NCBI RefSeq assembly: GCF_009737085.1
Contig: NZ_WOVL01000008.1
Coordinates: forward strand, 145,902-209,901
Source: Paenibacillus sp. NEAU-GSW1
Lineage (GTDB): Bacteria; Bacillota; Bacilli; Paenibacillales; Paenibacillaceae
Length of the DNA stretch: 64,000 nucleotides
Reading direction: 5' to 3'
Shown here: piece by piece, positions 49,660-59,381 of the stretch
Layout of the letters: each line of letters begins with the position of its first letter
How positions within the stretch are numbered: position 1 is the first letter of the stretch
Notes under the pieces: generated by a model
What the model saw: the letters and a program-made list of their open reading frames with translations, nothing else
What the model was told of the DNA's origin: nothing
Database searches by the model: none
Program-made: the position numbers and the translations under genes

Positions 49660-51327
49660 CTATTTCTCCTTCGCTGCCGCAGCCTGCGCAATCGCGTCGA
49701 CAAATTCCTCGCTTATTGCATCCGACACCGCTCCTGAAAGGCTTTTGAACGCCCACCAGCGCACTGCGATAACGGATGCAGCCGTCTCAACATCGCTTTG
49801 CAGCTTCATGCCGATTCGGAACGTTCCTTTCTCCGGATATACGATCGTTCCAAGCGACACGTTCGGAATGTCCGGCTCAAACTCCGTTCCTTTAAACACA
49901 TCGCTTTGCCCGTAATAGACTCGTTTATTTGTACTTGTAATATCCGATGCGACTGACGATTCCGTCTCCTCCAGACCGACAACAACCGTAACATGTCCGT
50001 CTCCAAGACCGTGATTGATCTCCTCGGAAACGAAGTTCTTCTTGCCTCTCGAGAAGAAGAACCCGCCGGTTTTACCGATCGCTTCAAGCGCGACTTCCAT
50101 TGTACCTGTCGCTATCTCGTCGTATAAATGCTGCGGACGAGGAATGCCGAGCTTAAAGTCGAACTCATTCCGGTCCGGATGATAGGTGACATCAAGTGAA
50201 GGCTTCGCGTCAAATTCCAAATCGTGAGCTTCCGCGCTCGCAAAAAACTTATGCAGCGCCGATCCGCGCGACGATTGGCCGAGACGCTGCAGCAGCGCGG
50301 CATTTTCGATATATTCGCCGAACGGCACGCGGTCTACTTTCTCTATCATATAAGTAGGCCCCATTTGCAGCAGGCTAATTTTAGCCAAGCAAATGCTTTG
50401 ATCGGCGGAGCCTTCAACTGCTTGCTCGAGGCTGCGATTATGCCAATCGGCCAACAGCCGTTCCGCTGCCGGCTCCGACAACACTTCGATCTGGTGCACC
50501 GCGTTTACGTCGATCGGGATAAATTCATCGCCGATCGTCAGCTTAGCTTTCTCGCTCGGTATGGACAGCGCCGCCTTAACTCCGGCTTCCTGAGGCGCTT
50601 TTACGTTGTAGGTCAGCACGAATTCGGTTTCTCCCGCGTTGCCCGCTTCCATAAACGAAACCGCGTTCCCTTCGGGGCCAAGCGGTACAAATCCTGTCGC
50701 ATCATACTCGTAATTAAAAGCGATTCGCGGCGTCTGCAGCGTTTTTTCAACGATGAGGCGTACCTCCACGACCTCGCCAGGGTTTACATATTTCGGCATC
50801 CGCTGTGTAATTCGCACATTGGCATCCTGATAAATCGTCGCTACATTTTCCATCAACTGAACGAATTCGAAGGAGGCTGGAGCCGGCGCTTCCTCTACAA
50901 TAAACAGCCTGTAGGATTCCAGCACACGATTGTATTCACTGACTTCATCTGAACGAACGGAAGAATTGCCGACAGAGTGGACGGGCTCCTTGCCCTTCTC
51001 GTCGTAAGCGACGCATAAGTATACGTTTTTCTTGTATTCGTTGTTGGTGAAGCCTTCGATCATTGACAGCTTTAGCGTAACCGGAGCAGGAACGACAATT
51101 TCGCGTCCGATATAATCAATTGCGACGCCCATTTCGACCGAAATCGTTTTATCGTCTACCGCAACGACCTGCATGCCCGACACAACGCCGCTGCCGAACA
51201 ACAGCCGGTTCAGCAGCCGTCTTTTGTCGTTCACATATTTTTGCTCCGATTCGAAGTCGCGCACCGTCAGCAGCTTGCCGTAAAAGTACCGGTTTCTTTC
51301 AAAGGGGTAAAGCCTCGATTTTTTCAC
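49660..51327 (-). CDS. contractile-injection-system accessory protein (terminal gene of operon)
   Basis: Protein of about 555 residues. The N-terminus PFERNRYFYGKLLTVRDFES then RRLLNRLLFGSGVVSGM is a segment I associate with an uncharacterised protein encoded at the end of phage-tail-like protein-translocation operons. The rest is beta-rich with no enzymatic motif. I prefer the GTG at 51325-51327 (spacing to GAGGAG about ten) over a GTG at 51336 that abuts the ribosome site. It could be a fibre, cap or attachment element. It is the last gene before the operon terminator. Confidence 0.65.
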   Translation of the reverse strand: MKKSRLYPFERNRYFYGKLLTVRDFESEQKYVNDKRRLLNRLLFGSGVVSGMQVVAVDDKTISVEMGVAIDYIGREIVVPAPVTLKLSMIEGFTNNEYKKNVYLCVAYDEKGKEPVHSVGNSSVRSDEVSEYNRVLESYRLFIVEEAPAPASFEFVQLMENVATIYQDANVRITQRMPKYVNPGEVVEVRLIVEKTLQTPRIAFNYEYDATGFVPLGPEGNAVSFMEAGNAGETEFVLTYNVKAPQEAGVKAALSIPSEKAKLTIGDEFIPIDVNAVHQIEVLSEPAAERLLADWHNRSLEQAVEGSADQSICLAKISLLQMGPTYMIEKVDRVPFGEYIENAALLQRLGQSSRGSALHKFFASAEAHDLEFDAKPSLDVTYHPDRNEFDFKLGIPRPQHLYDEIATGTMEVALEAIGKTGGFFFSRGKKNFVSEEINHGLGDGHVTVVVGLEETESSVASDITSTNKRVYYGQSDVFKGTEFEPDIPNVSLGTIVYPEKGTFRIGMKLQSDVETAASVIAVRWWAFKSLSGAVSDAISEEFVDAIAQAAAAKEK

Positions 51328-51372
51328 TACTGCCACTCTCCTCGTATACGCTTAATATTTCGCATGCCGCAT

Positions 51373-53475
51373 TTATTCAAGCTCTGAATCCATCTCAAGC
51401 CGGGTATGAACGTCTATCCGCTTTTCCAAGCCCAAATCTACGATGAGCGTATCGTTCGGCATCGCGCCGTCCGAGCCGAGCGTAAGAAGGGACGGTTCGG
51501 TCAACACCGTGTTAATGCCTAGATACGTGTGCAAGTCCAGGTACATCCATGGTTGAAGCAATACGAGCCTCGCCTCCGTATAAGCCGGCTTTTGCTCTTC
51601 AAGCAGCTGCTCGATTACGACCCGATGTTTCTCTGTCGGCGCTTGTTCAGGCTTCAGAAGCACCGTAAATGTATAGGGATCATTGCTGTACAGCCGATCG
51701 GTTAAATCTCGAAGCTCTGCATTATCGCGCATTGCTTTCGTCTGGAAGTGCTCGATCAGCAACGGCCTTTGGCCGGTATACGCAGCAATTGATTTCTCGA
51801 TGCCTTGCCTTGTGCCACGATATTTGTACAGCTCAGGCGCTTCCTTAAAAAAGGCGTGAACCTGTTCATCGGTCCAATAATCGTCCGTCTCAAGGCCAAT
51901 CCATGAAGCAAGCCATCTCAAATGCTCCCCTTGAGCCAGCTCCGCATCGAAATATTGCGGCATATTGGCGATGTCGCTCTCGAGCTCGGCGAACATGGTG
52001 CCAAATAACGATAAAAAGCGTTCCAGAAAGTCGCGGCTTGCCCCATCCTCCTGGTAGACGGCCGGCAAATAGGCTAAATACGTTTCCCTAGGAAAATGTA
52101 CTCTAAGGCGCTGCAACGAAGGCGTATGGCGTTCTGTGCCGAGCCATTCGATTTTGATCCACAAATACCGGCCTTTTGCGCCGGAGAACAGCGCATCCTT
52201 CGGATTAATAACAGAAGAAGACCAATAAGGCGCAAGCGCTGAAAGCTTGTCGCGATAGCTGATATCGGGATTGGCGATCCAGTCGTCTACCTTCGTGTAC
52301 TTGCCGTTCAAGATGCAGCTATCTTCATTTAAGCTGAAGTACGAAACGCGAAGCTGCGTGCCTTCGGGTACGAAAGCTTCCAGCGTCATTTTATGCCATA
52401 CCGTATCCGATTCCGTGCTGTCAAATGCCCGCGACAGCCAGACGCCTTCCGGCACCCCAGTCTGCTCCATGACAAGCGTCTGCGGCTGAAGATTAAGTAT
52501 CGTTATTTCGCTGTCTTCGCCGTTTAGAATATACATCCGATCCTTATCGTCAATTAGCAGCTGATCCGATTTGCCGCGAAAGCCGGTAATCCGTCCTACT
52601 AGATCGCCATCGGCCTTCGCTTGAATGATAAATCGGTCATCCTCGCTCTCCCGGTCAATCTCCCTTGAATCGCCGATATACAGGCTGCCGCTCGTATCGA
52701 TGCATAAGCCTGCATAAGGCATTTGCGGAAATTCAAGTCGAACATCGAGCCTGCCGTCTCGGCGAAAAGAGAAAAGCTTGGCAAAAAGCGTATCAAATAT
52801 GTACAAGCTGCGATCCGGCGATATCGATAAAAAGTAGGTGCGGTGCAAATGCTTCAGCTTCGCGCGAATCCGTTGATGAAACGCCGGATCGCTCCAAACG
52901 CCGATCAATTGGCCGGACAGCGTAAACTGCATGATGCCGAGCTTGCCGCCTTCAGGAATGGCAGGCTCGCTTTCGCCGTTGTCGATCTCTAGCGGCGTTA
53001 GCACAAACAGGCTGCTGCCATCGACGGCCAATGCCAGCGGAACGAGTGGAAATCCCTCCGCCTCGCTGCCGGAACGAGACCACAACGTCTGACCGTTGCC
53101 TGCGTTGTAAGCGGCAAGCGTCGGTCCGCTGCCTGCATCGGCAATAAACACGATTTCGCCGGAAGCGGCAATTCGGGCATTAGCTGTGAACAGGCCGTGA
53201 CCTTGCGTAAACAGCCTTTTATGCTCATTGTTCCGCCGGTCATAAATCCATAGATCAGAGCGTTCATCCAGCAAATACAAGCGATCATGCCGCCCTAACG
53301 CCATTTCCTTGATTCGTGCCGTCCCGTTTAAATCCCCGAGCTTCAACATGGCGTGGATTCCGTACTTATTATCCCGGCGAATGCCGAAGCCCGACCGGTT
53401 CCACTCCAAATTGTAGACGGTCATTTGCTGCCAGTCTTCTTCGCGGTTTATCGAAAAAAAACGTTCTCCGTTCAG
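51373..53475 (-). CDS. phage tail protein (TIGR02242-like) with N-terminal beta-propeller; CTG start
   Basis: Protein of 700 residues. Residues about 40-340 contain NHL/YVTN-like beta-propeller repeats (LYLLDERSDLWIYDRRN, LYIGDSREIDRESEDDRF). Residues about 470-640 match the tail-protein domain: YLAYLPAVYQEDGASRDFLE, LRWLASWIGLETDDYW, YKYRGTRQGIEKSIAAYTG. In tail-like systems this domain joins baseplate to fibres. AAGGAGG is followed after eight bases by CTG at 53473-53475, in frame for 17 extra residues (NGERFFSINREEDWQQ) before the first ATG at 53424, which has no ribosome site; an in-frame TGA bounds it upstream. I therefore propose CTG initiation. Confidence 0.78.
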   Translation of the reverse strand: MNGERFFSINREEDWQQMTVYNLEWNRSGFGIRRDNKYGIHAMLKLGDLNGTARIKEMALGRHDRLYLLDERSDLWIYDRRNNEHKRLFTQGHGLFTANARIAASGEIVFIADAGSGPTLAAYNAGNGQTLWSRSGSEAEGFPLVPLALAVDGSSLFVLTPLEIDNGESEPAIPEGGKLGIMQFTLSGQLIGVWSDPAFHQRIRAKLKHLHRTYFLSISPDRSLYIFDTLFAKLFSFRRDGRLDVRLEFPQMPYAGLCIDTSGSLYIGDSREIDRESEDDRFIIQAKADGDLVGRITGFRGKSDQLLIDDKDRMYILNGEDSEITILNLQPQTLVMEQTGVPEGVWLSRAFDSTESDTVWHKMTLEAFVPEGTQLRVSYFSLNEDSCILNGKYTKVDDWIANPDISYRDKLSALAPYWSSSVINPKDALFSGAKGRYLWIKIEWLGTERHTPSLQRLRVHFPRETYLAYLPAVYQEDGASRDFLERFLSLFGTMFAELESDIANMPQYFDAELAQGEHLRWLASWIGLETDDYWTDEQVHAFFKEAPELYKYRGTRQGIEKSIAAYTGQRPLLIEHFQTKAMRDNAELRDLTDRLYSNDPYTFTVLLKPEQAPTEKHRVVIEQLLEEQKPAYTEARLVLLQPWMYLDLHTYLGINTVLTEPSLLTLGSDGAMPNDTLIVDLGLEKRIDVHTRLEMDSELE

Positions 53476-53489
53476 TCTGCTTCCCTCCT

Positions 53490-53569
53490 TACATCAGGAA
53501 TTTGAATGGAATTCAAATTCACTCCGCTATACATCAGGAATTCGAACGGAGTTCAAATTCACTCCGCTG
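53490..53569. repeat. two 40-bp direct repeats, each a hairpin
   Basis: Copies at 53490-53529 and 53530-53569 each contain GAATTTGAA-tggaa-TTCAAATTC (second copy GAATTCGAA) arms. They lie in the untranslated gap between the baseplate gene and the CTG-start tail gene. Confidence 0.8.
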
Positions 53570-53586
53570 TTTCCCGGTTCTGCGCA

Positions 53587-55821
53587 TTACAAATGCAGTC
53601 GGCTTACGAGTTCAATTTCATGCTGCCCGGAATAAACCAAGCCGTGCGGCGGAAGCAACAGATCGCCGCCTTTGCTTTTTTTCACATGCGGCCCGTCTGC
53701 GTCCAGCCATAAATCTTGAATGTATACAATCCCGTTTCTTCCGCTCAGCGCGTTATATATATCGCCTTTATATACAGGTCTTCCAAAATCCCAGCCTTCG
53801 TTCGCGCCGTTCTCGCCATTTCCTAGCGGACGAAGCAGCTCTTGCAACGCTGCAACGATTGATGCTCCCTCGTCGATATATTGAGGCTCAACGACGATAA
53901 CCGCATGCACGGTCACTTTAACGTAAACCGGCGGAATGACATGAATTTCCGTCGTTACGAGTCGCCGGCTGTCCAAATGACGCTTCACGGTCTGCAAAAA
54001 TCCGGGGCTCGGCTGCGGCGTGCGGCTCAGGCTGTTCGGAACTACGACGACCGAAATTTGTCCCGGCGCTTTCGTGCGCGGATAATCGGCAAGGCCGGGC
54101 TTAAACAGCGGAATCGCATGAACTCGAGCGACCTGGACGCCAGGCGCCGATTTTATGATTGTTTCATAATCCTCTTCCGTCACGGCCCGGAACGTCTGTT
54201 TCAGCTCGAACTGCGCCCGCTGCAGTGTCTGCGCAAGCGACTCCGCTTGCTTTCCGCCGCGAGCGTATTCCGGATTCGTAACCTTCAATCCGTAGCTGCG
54301 CTGTTCTTCATTAATCCACTCCGATATAAGACCAGGTTTTACATTGCCGCCTTCGCCTCCGCCCAGCTCGCAGCCGACCAGCCAAATATTCGGCTCCAAA
54401 CTCGCAGGGGGCACAGCTCCATGCTCGCCATTGCCGAATATAACTTTGCGCTCGGAAGGTTCGTACAGGAAGTGCAGGTCGCCCGATTGCGAATGATCGA
54501 AGTTGTCGACGCGCGTCCAATCCTGCCATGCGAGCGTTCCGTTCGCATCCGGATATCCGACCTGCAGCTGAATTGCATCTTTATGCGCGCAAGGCAGATC
54601 GTATAATTCGAACATTTGTCCCGGCAGCCCGTTGCTTCTACCGATAATTCTGTATCTGTCAAAATCCGTGCTGCTTGCAATGAATCGTACGGCTGATGCC
54701 ACGCCGGACTGCGTCTTTGCGAAGCTTTCAGAAAACCGGATTACAGCGGCACCCTCTTCGCTATTTCTTGAAATTACGACCGAATTTTCAAAACCATTAT
54801 CGCTTTCAGGTAAATAACGCCAGCTGCCGTCTTTATCCATCAGCTGAATTTTCAAGTCGCCGTAAAGGGCCAAATAGCTGGAGATACGAAGTTCATGCTG
54901 CCAGGCTCTGAATTCGCAAATATGGCTTTCGCAAAGTGTGTCCTTCTGAACGGCTTCCACTGTATGAAGCATTAAAGCATCGATCCTTGGCGGCAATTCA
55001 TAGCCTGCCTGCTCGATCGTGCAGCAAATCCAATAACGAAACCGGTCATTGGCCGGATGTACGGTAATGGGCAGCATTCGCGCAACATTGCGTACCGTTA
55101 GTTTTCCCGTTAACGTAAAATGCACCGTTTCGTCTTCGACGACGTCCATCGGAATCCAGCCCGCAACGCCTGATTGCTCGTCCCATGCATATGCCTTCCA
55201 TGAAAGCGTTGCGGAAGGCGTAACCGCATTTCGGTTCAGAGAAGAATCGGAATGCTCCCCGAATAAGCCGCCGTCCTTCAGCTTCACCGAAAGCTCAATC
55301 TGCTCTGACATATCGAGCTCTCGATCAAACGAGATATATAGCCTCGAGCCTGCCCCCGCTTCTTTTCCGAACGGATAAAACGAAATGTTCATTTGCTCAT
55401 TGGAAGCCGTCACATCATTAGATTCCAGCTCTGTTCGGCTTACGATCCGGTCAAGCTTTAACGGATTTAATGCCAGCGTCGCCGCTGTCTCGAACATTTG
55501 ATCTTCGGCAAGCAGTTTCGTTCCGCGCGGCAGCACCGTCTTTCGGGAAATGCCGCTAAAACATAGCTGCGCCTTTGCGGCCGATGCATCTGCTGGCTTT
55601 ACGCCAAGCAGATCGAGAAATTTAATTCGGCTTCTATCTGGGACTCTGCTAATAAAGAAGCGTTGCATTTCAGTAAGCCACGCGAACAGCTCCAAGAACG
55701 TGATGCCGGGATCATGCGCGTTTTCATCCGTCCATTCCGGCACGCGCTTAGGAATCATTCGTCTTGCTTGATCGACGATGTCCGCATAGGAACGATCGTC
55801 CAAAGGAAGTTTGGGAAGCAT
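53587..55821 (-). CDS. putative baseplate assembly protein (baseplate J-like, TIGR02243 type)
   Basis: Protein of 744 residues from the baseplate J/gp6 group that forms the wedge ring. The N-terminal part MLPKLPLDDRSYADIVDQAR followed by WTDENAHDPGITFLELFAWL is characteristic of these tail-system baseplate proteins. The J-like core appears as TEEDYETIIKSAPGVQVARV near 555 and continues to VYKGDIYNALSGRNGIVYIQ near 690. GGAGG precedes the ATG. It sits 25 bases after the larger paralogue and before the tail-fibre-region gene. Confidence 0.85.
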   Translation of the reverse strand: MLPKLPLDDRSYADIVDQARRMIPKRVPEWTDENAHDPGITFLELFAWLTEMQRFFISRVPDRSRIKFLDLLGVKPADASAAKAQLCFSGISRKTVLPRGTKLLAEDQMFETAATLALNPLKLDRIVSRTELESNDVTASNEQMNISFYPFGKEAGAGSRLYISFDRELDMSEQIELSVKLKDGGLFGEHSDSSLNRNAVTPSATLSWKAYAWDEQSGVAGWIPMDVVEDETVHFTLTGKLTVRNVARMLPITVHPANDRFRYWICCTIEQAGYELPPRIDALMLHTVEAVQKDTLCESHICEFRAWQHELRISSYLALYGDLKIQLMDKDGSWRYLPESDNGFENSVVISRNSEEGAAVIRFSESFAKTQSGVASAVRFIASSTDFDRYRIIGRSNGLPGQMFELYDLPCAHKDAIQLQVGYPDANGTLAWQDWTRVDNFDHSQSGDLHFLYEPSERKVIFGNGEHGAVPPASLEPNIWLVGCELGGGEGGNVKPGLISEWINEEQRSYGLKVTNPEYARGGKQAESLAQTLQRAQFELKQTFRAVTEEDYETIIKSAPGVQVARVHAIPLFKPGLADYPRTKAPGQISVVVVPNSLSRTPQPSPGFLQTVKRHLDSRRLVTTEIHVIPPVYVKVTVHAVIVVEPQYIDEGASIVAALQELLRPLGNGENGANEGWDFGRPVYKGDIYNALSGRNGIVYIQDLWLDADGPHVKKSKGGDLLLPPHGLVYSGQHEIELVSRLHL

Positions 55822-55846
55822 TCGATTTCCTCCTCTCTCTTCTGAA

Positions 55847-58800
55847 TTAGTTAGGCGATGGAATAGCCGTTATCGTATGCTGCCCGTTCACAATGATACC
55901 GTGCGCGATATCGCTCATTTTTCCAGGATCCCATTCTTGGCGATTCCCGTTTTCGATTCTAACCACATGCAAGTAAAGACGTTCTATATAAGCCAGATAC
56001 CGGACAGAATGAAGCAAGGAATGAATAAGCGAAGGATGAAGCGCTTCTCCGATATTCCAGCCTCTGCCGTCCGCATTGCCGGCAATCGGATCCAAAAATT
56101 GATTCAGCTTTGCCGTACAAGCCGCTTCTGCAGGCAGCATCTCGTCGATCGAATGCACCGCAATCGTGGCGTGGACAGACACTTCCAAATAAGCAGGCTC
56201 GATAACGGAAAGGGCTCCTCCAAGCGCGACTAGGCTTGAAGCCTGCTGACGCAGCTTGCGTTCTACCGTCGTCCGCAGCTCGGGAAATTGCGCCGCATCG
56301 GCCAATCCACCTGCCGGAAAAGCAACGATCGCCAGCGAGCCGGGCGCGCGTTCCATCAATCCGTTGCGATTTGAAATACATTTAACTTTGGCGATTTGCG
56401 GATAAGCCTCTCTTGCCAGCCACTCGACATCCTTAGCCGTGACCGCTCGACCGCGATGTTTGAGCATTTGCGGACCGCGAGCCATCGCCTGTTCGATTTT
56501 CTCCGAATCTCCGCCTCCGGCGGAAGGTTCCGGATTGGCTACACCGCTAATAAAGGCATATGGGAGCTGCATGCCGGTAATGGAGCCGGACGGAACATTG
56601 CCCCTCGCGCCCTCAGTCGTTTTAAACCGGATCCGTACAAGATCCGTCCCGTCTACCGATGGCAGCATGCCGCAAACCCCGTCTCCGAACTGCAAATTTC
56701 CATTTGCATATTCAGCCGTATAATGCCGGTCATCAGGCCCGGATTCCGCCAATGACGTCACTTGGTTCCAGCGCACCCAGAAACGTTGCAGCACCCCTTC
56801 GCCATCGCGCTGGGCCATATAGCCTTCTGAACGCGCAAGCAGCGTTTCACGTTCAAATTCCGTAAATCGCTCCTTCTCGTCCACCCAAACTTCTTCTTCG
56901 ATAAAAGCGCCCGGCGTCAGCTGCACGCTGCCGTTTGCGGCAACCGCCATTTCACGCTCCAGGCTTATATGCTGGCGTACAGGAACCGCATTCATATCAA
57001 TTCTTCCAGCGATCGGATGGCCTTCCTTCAAGCCGCCGATTTGGCTGTCCCGATTCACCGCACGCAGCCAATAACGCTCTCTTCCGAACAATCGAACCAG
57101 CGCCATATTCGCCGGCCCCGCCCAGTTCAAAAAACCGCTAAACGTAAAGCTTTGAGTACCGTCATTCATTTTTAACGGCAGCCATACATATCTGCCTTGC
57201 TCATAGCATAACGCTTCCCATTCGATCCATGGCGGCTCGCCCCCGGATGCAAAGCGGCGGTCAAGCGCAACATGCATGCCGAGAGGCCCTTTAACAGGAG
57301 CGATATCGAAAGCCGCATATACGGCAGGCTGCGGACAAGGAATCGGTTCGAACAGCCGGAACGGCTGGCCTCCTTGGCGAACGGCAGCCGACCGGTCCCT
57401 GTCGTCCGCGTTGCTTCTTGTATATGCGCTGTCTGGCAGCATAAGCGTCTGAGAACCTTGCGCATACGAAAATGCTGGCGAAGAGAGCCACGGCGGCATA
57501 TATTCCACAACAGAGGCAATAATCGGATCCACCTGTATAACACGAGCACGAATCCAAAAATCGAATTTGCCGTTGACGAATGTTTTCGCCATATTTTCGG
57601 GGCAAATAAATTCTAAGGTGAAGCTTTTCGCCTGATGCTCCGGCAAATCCTCGAACATTTGGCTGTACATTTCTCCGCCGGGCAGCGCCGCCCAGTTCGC
57701 GCCGTCCCAATATTCCCATTGCACCTTACGGATGCGCACGCGGGGAGGATCCTTTTCCTCAAACTCCGAAGTCCGCATGACCATCTTCCACTGTACTTCC
57801 GGATCCGGCGCCATTCTAATTCGGCTCGCAATCGCTTTTGCGGCAAAATGGAGCCGCATTCGGCTTTCTCTTTTCGTAAACGTCTCCTCGCTGGATAAAT
57901 AAAATACGGAATAAGGAACAAAATGCTCGCCAAAGGGAAAAAAGCCGTCCCGAAGCAGCTCGGTTTCGTTATAAAACAAATCCGTCGGCAGAATGCCTTG
58001 CGCATCGCCTTCCCTATCATGCGAAGCTCTTACCCTTACTCGATCCAGCTCCAAATTGGCACGGAGCAACGGAGAAGCAGCATCCGCCAATGGCTTTAGC
58101 GTACAGCGAATCCACCGGCCGAGAATATGCTGATGCTCGGTTTCTTCAATGAACCCCGGCTTCTGCTTATGTAATATAATCATGTTTCCTGCGGCCGTCA
58201 CCGAATCAAACCGGGTCCACCGACCGCCGCTCGGATAGGACCACTCAACCGCATTAGAAGCTAGTGCCGCAGCGATCTCAGGCTCGGCGTAACGTTTTTC
58301 GCTATGTTCAATGTGCAAGTAAAAACGGCATGGACGATCGGCTAAAAACAATTCATCATGACGCAGATAAAGCACATGCTCTTGTTCGTTCCGATAATGG
58401 TCCGTATCAAATAGACGGATTGGAGGCGCCGTTCCGGCTGTATTTTGCTCGGAATAATGTTCTGCCGCAATTGCGATACGATCTCGTTCCGGATGTACGT
58501 TGATCCATTCCATCACCTTGGCCGGCGTGGCTGCAAGCGCCCGCTCCGACTCGAAAACAAGCGGCTCGCCGCCATCCGGATGGGAGGCAGTAAGCATTAA
58601 TCCTGCGGGTAAATGAACAGGTTCAGCCGCTCCTTCGCTTAGCGAGAAAACAACATTCGCGCGCGCAGGACGGGGCGGCTGCAGCTTGACTTGAATCAGA
58701 TCCAGAAAAGACAGGAAATGATTGATCGGGGCTTGATTCAAACGCTGTACCGTGTCTTGCAGCATATCCCCCGCCAGGTAAGCCAATCCTGTTCCGGCGT

Positions 58801-58939
58801 CCGGATCCTCCGGCGAGAAGCGCCACTCCGGCGTATAAAACGGAGCAAGCTCTTTCATCCGCGAGACAAACGAGGACGCATTATTCGAATTGATGTTCGG
58901 CGGGCGTTTCATTTCGCCCCTATTTCCCCCGTGATTCAT
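55847..58939 (-). CDS. large putative baseplate assembly protein (baseplate J-like)
   Basis: Protein of about 1030 residues, a second and longer baseplate J-type wedge component. It shows FYTPEWRFSPEDPDAGTGLA near 35, ARANVVFSLSEGAAEPVHLP near 95, YANGNLQFGDGVCGMLPSVD near 745, and a J-domain segment RAVTAKDVEWLAREAYPQIA near 850. Two such proteins side by side correspond to Afp11/Afp12-like genes. The ATG at 58937-58939 is chosen; a TTG at 58958-58960 overlapping the gp25 stop (TTGA) is a possible coupled start. Confidence 0.83.
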   Translation of the reverse strand: MNHGGNRGEMKRPPNINSNNASSFVSRMKELAPFYTPEWRFSPEDPDAGTGLAYLAGDMLQDTVQRLNQAPINHFLSFLDLIQVKLQPPRPARANVVFSLSEGAAEPVHLPAGLMLTASHPDGGEPLVFESERALAATPAKVMEWINVHPERDRIAIAAEHYSEQNTAGTAPPIRLFDTDHYRNEQEHVLYLRHDELFLADRPCRFYLHIEHSEKRYAEPEIAAALASNAVEWSYPSGGRWTRFDSVTAAGNMIILHKQKPGFIEETEHQHILGRWIRCTLKPLADAASPLLRANLELDRVRVRASHDREGDAQGILPTDLFYNETELLRDGFFPFGEHFVPYSVFYLSSEETFTKRESRMRLHFAAKAIASRIRMAPDPEVQWKMVMRTSEFEEKDPPRVRIRKVQWEYWDGANWAALPGGEMYSQMFEDLPEHQAKSFTLEFICPENMAKTFVNGKFDFWIRARVIQVDPIIASVVEYMPPWLSSPAFSYAQGSQTLMLPDSAYTRSNADDRDRSAAVRQGGQPFRLFEPIPCPQPAVYAAFDIAPVKGPLGMHVALDRRFASGGEPPWIEWEALCYEQGRYVWLPLKMNDGTQSFTFSGFLNWAGPANMALVRLFGRERYWLRAVNRDSQIGGLKEGHPIAGRIDMNAVPVRQHISLEREMAVAANGSVQLTPGAFIEEEVWVDEKERFTEFERETLLARSEGYMAQRDGEGVLQRFWVRWNQVTSLAESGPDDRHYTAEYANGNLQFGDGVCGMLPSVDGTDLVRIRFKTTEGARGNVPSGSITGMQLPYAFISGVANPEPSAGGGDSEKIEQAMARGPQMLKHRGRAVTAKDVEWLAREAYPQIAKVKCISNRNGLMERAPGSLAIVAFPAGGLADAAQFPELRTTVERKLRQQASSLVALGGALSVIEPAYLEVSVHATIAVHSIDEMLPAEAACTAKLNQFLDPIAGNADGRGWNIGEALHPSLIHSLLHSVRYLAYIERLYLHVVRIENGNRQEWDPGKMSDIAHGIIVNGQHTITAIPSPN

Positions 58940-58956
58940 CGCCCTGTTCTCTCCCG

Positions 58957-59358
58957 TCAATTACTTCCTTCTTCTAAATAAAACGGATATACCTGGTTAA
59001 ACAAATTGTTCGTCGTCCGCACCACATACGAGACGTTCAGGAGCACCCTTCCCGAATGAACGGGATCGGGCCGAGCTTCGACCGCCACATCCTTCACGCG
59101 CGGTTCCCAGCCGCGAATGGCATCCTCTACATCGGTAGCAAGCAATCGCATGGAGGTCTCGTCTGTCGTGCCGAATACGAACGATTTCAGACCGCTGCCG
59201 AAATTACGCCGCATCAGCCTTTCACCCTTGGACGTCCGCAAAATAATCCGGATCGATTCGGCGATATCGTCTTCGCCCTCCGACATTTTGATCCGGCCTG
59301 TTGCTGCGTCAACCTGCACTGGAAATTTCCATCCTTTTCCTAAGAAAGAAGCTGACAA
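58957..59358 (-). CDS. GPW/gp25 family baseplate protein
   Basis: Baseplate wedge protein of 133 residues, similar to T4 gp25, which nucleates sheath polymerisation. It contains EGEDDIAESIRIILRTSKGE then RLMRRNFGSGLKSFVFGTTD, with the signature GERLMRRNFGSGL intact. The start is TTG (59356-59358) behind AAAGGCGG. It lies between the spike and J-type genes, the usual order in contractile systems. Confidence 0.92.
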   Translation of the reverse strand: MSASFLGKGWKFPVQVDAATGRIKMSEGEDDIAESIRIILRTSKGERLMRRNFGSGLKSFVFGTTDETSMRLLATDVEDAIRGWEPRVKDVAVEARPDPVHSGRVLLNVSYVVRTTNNLFNQVYPFYLEEGSN

Positions 59359-59381
59359 ACGCTCCGCCGCCTTTCGTCCCG

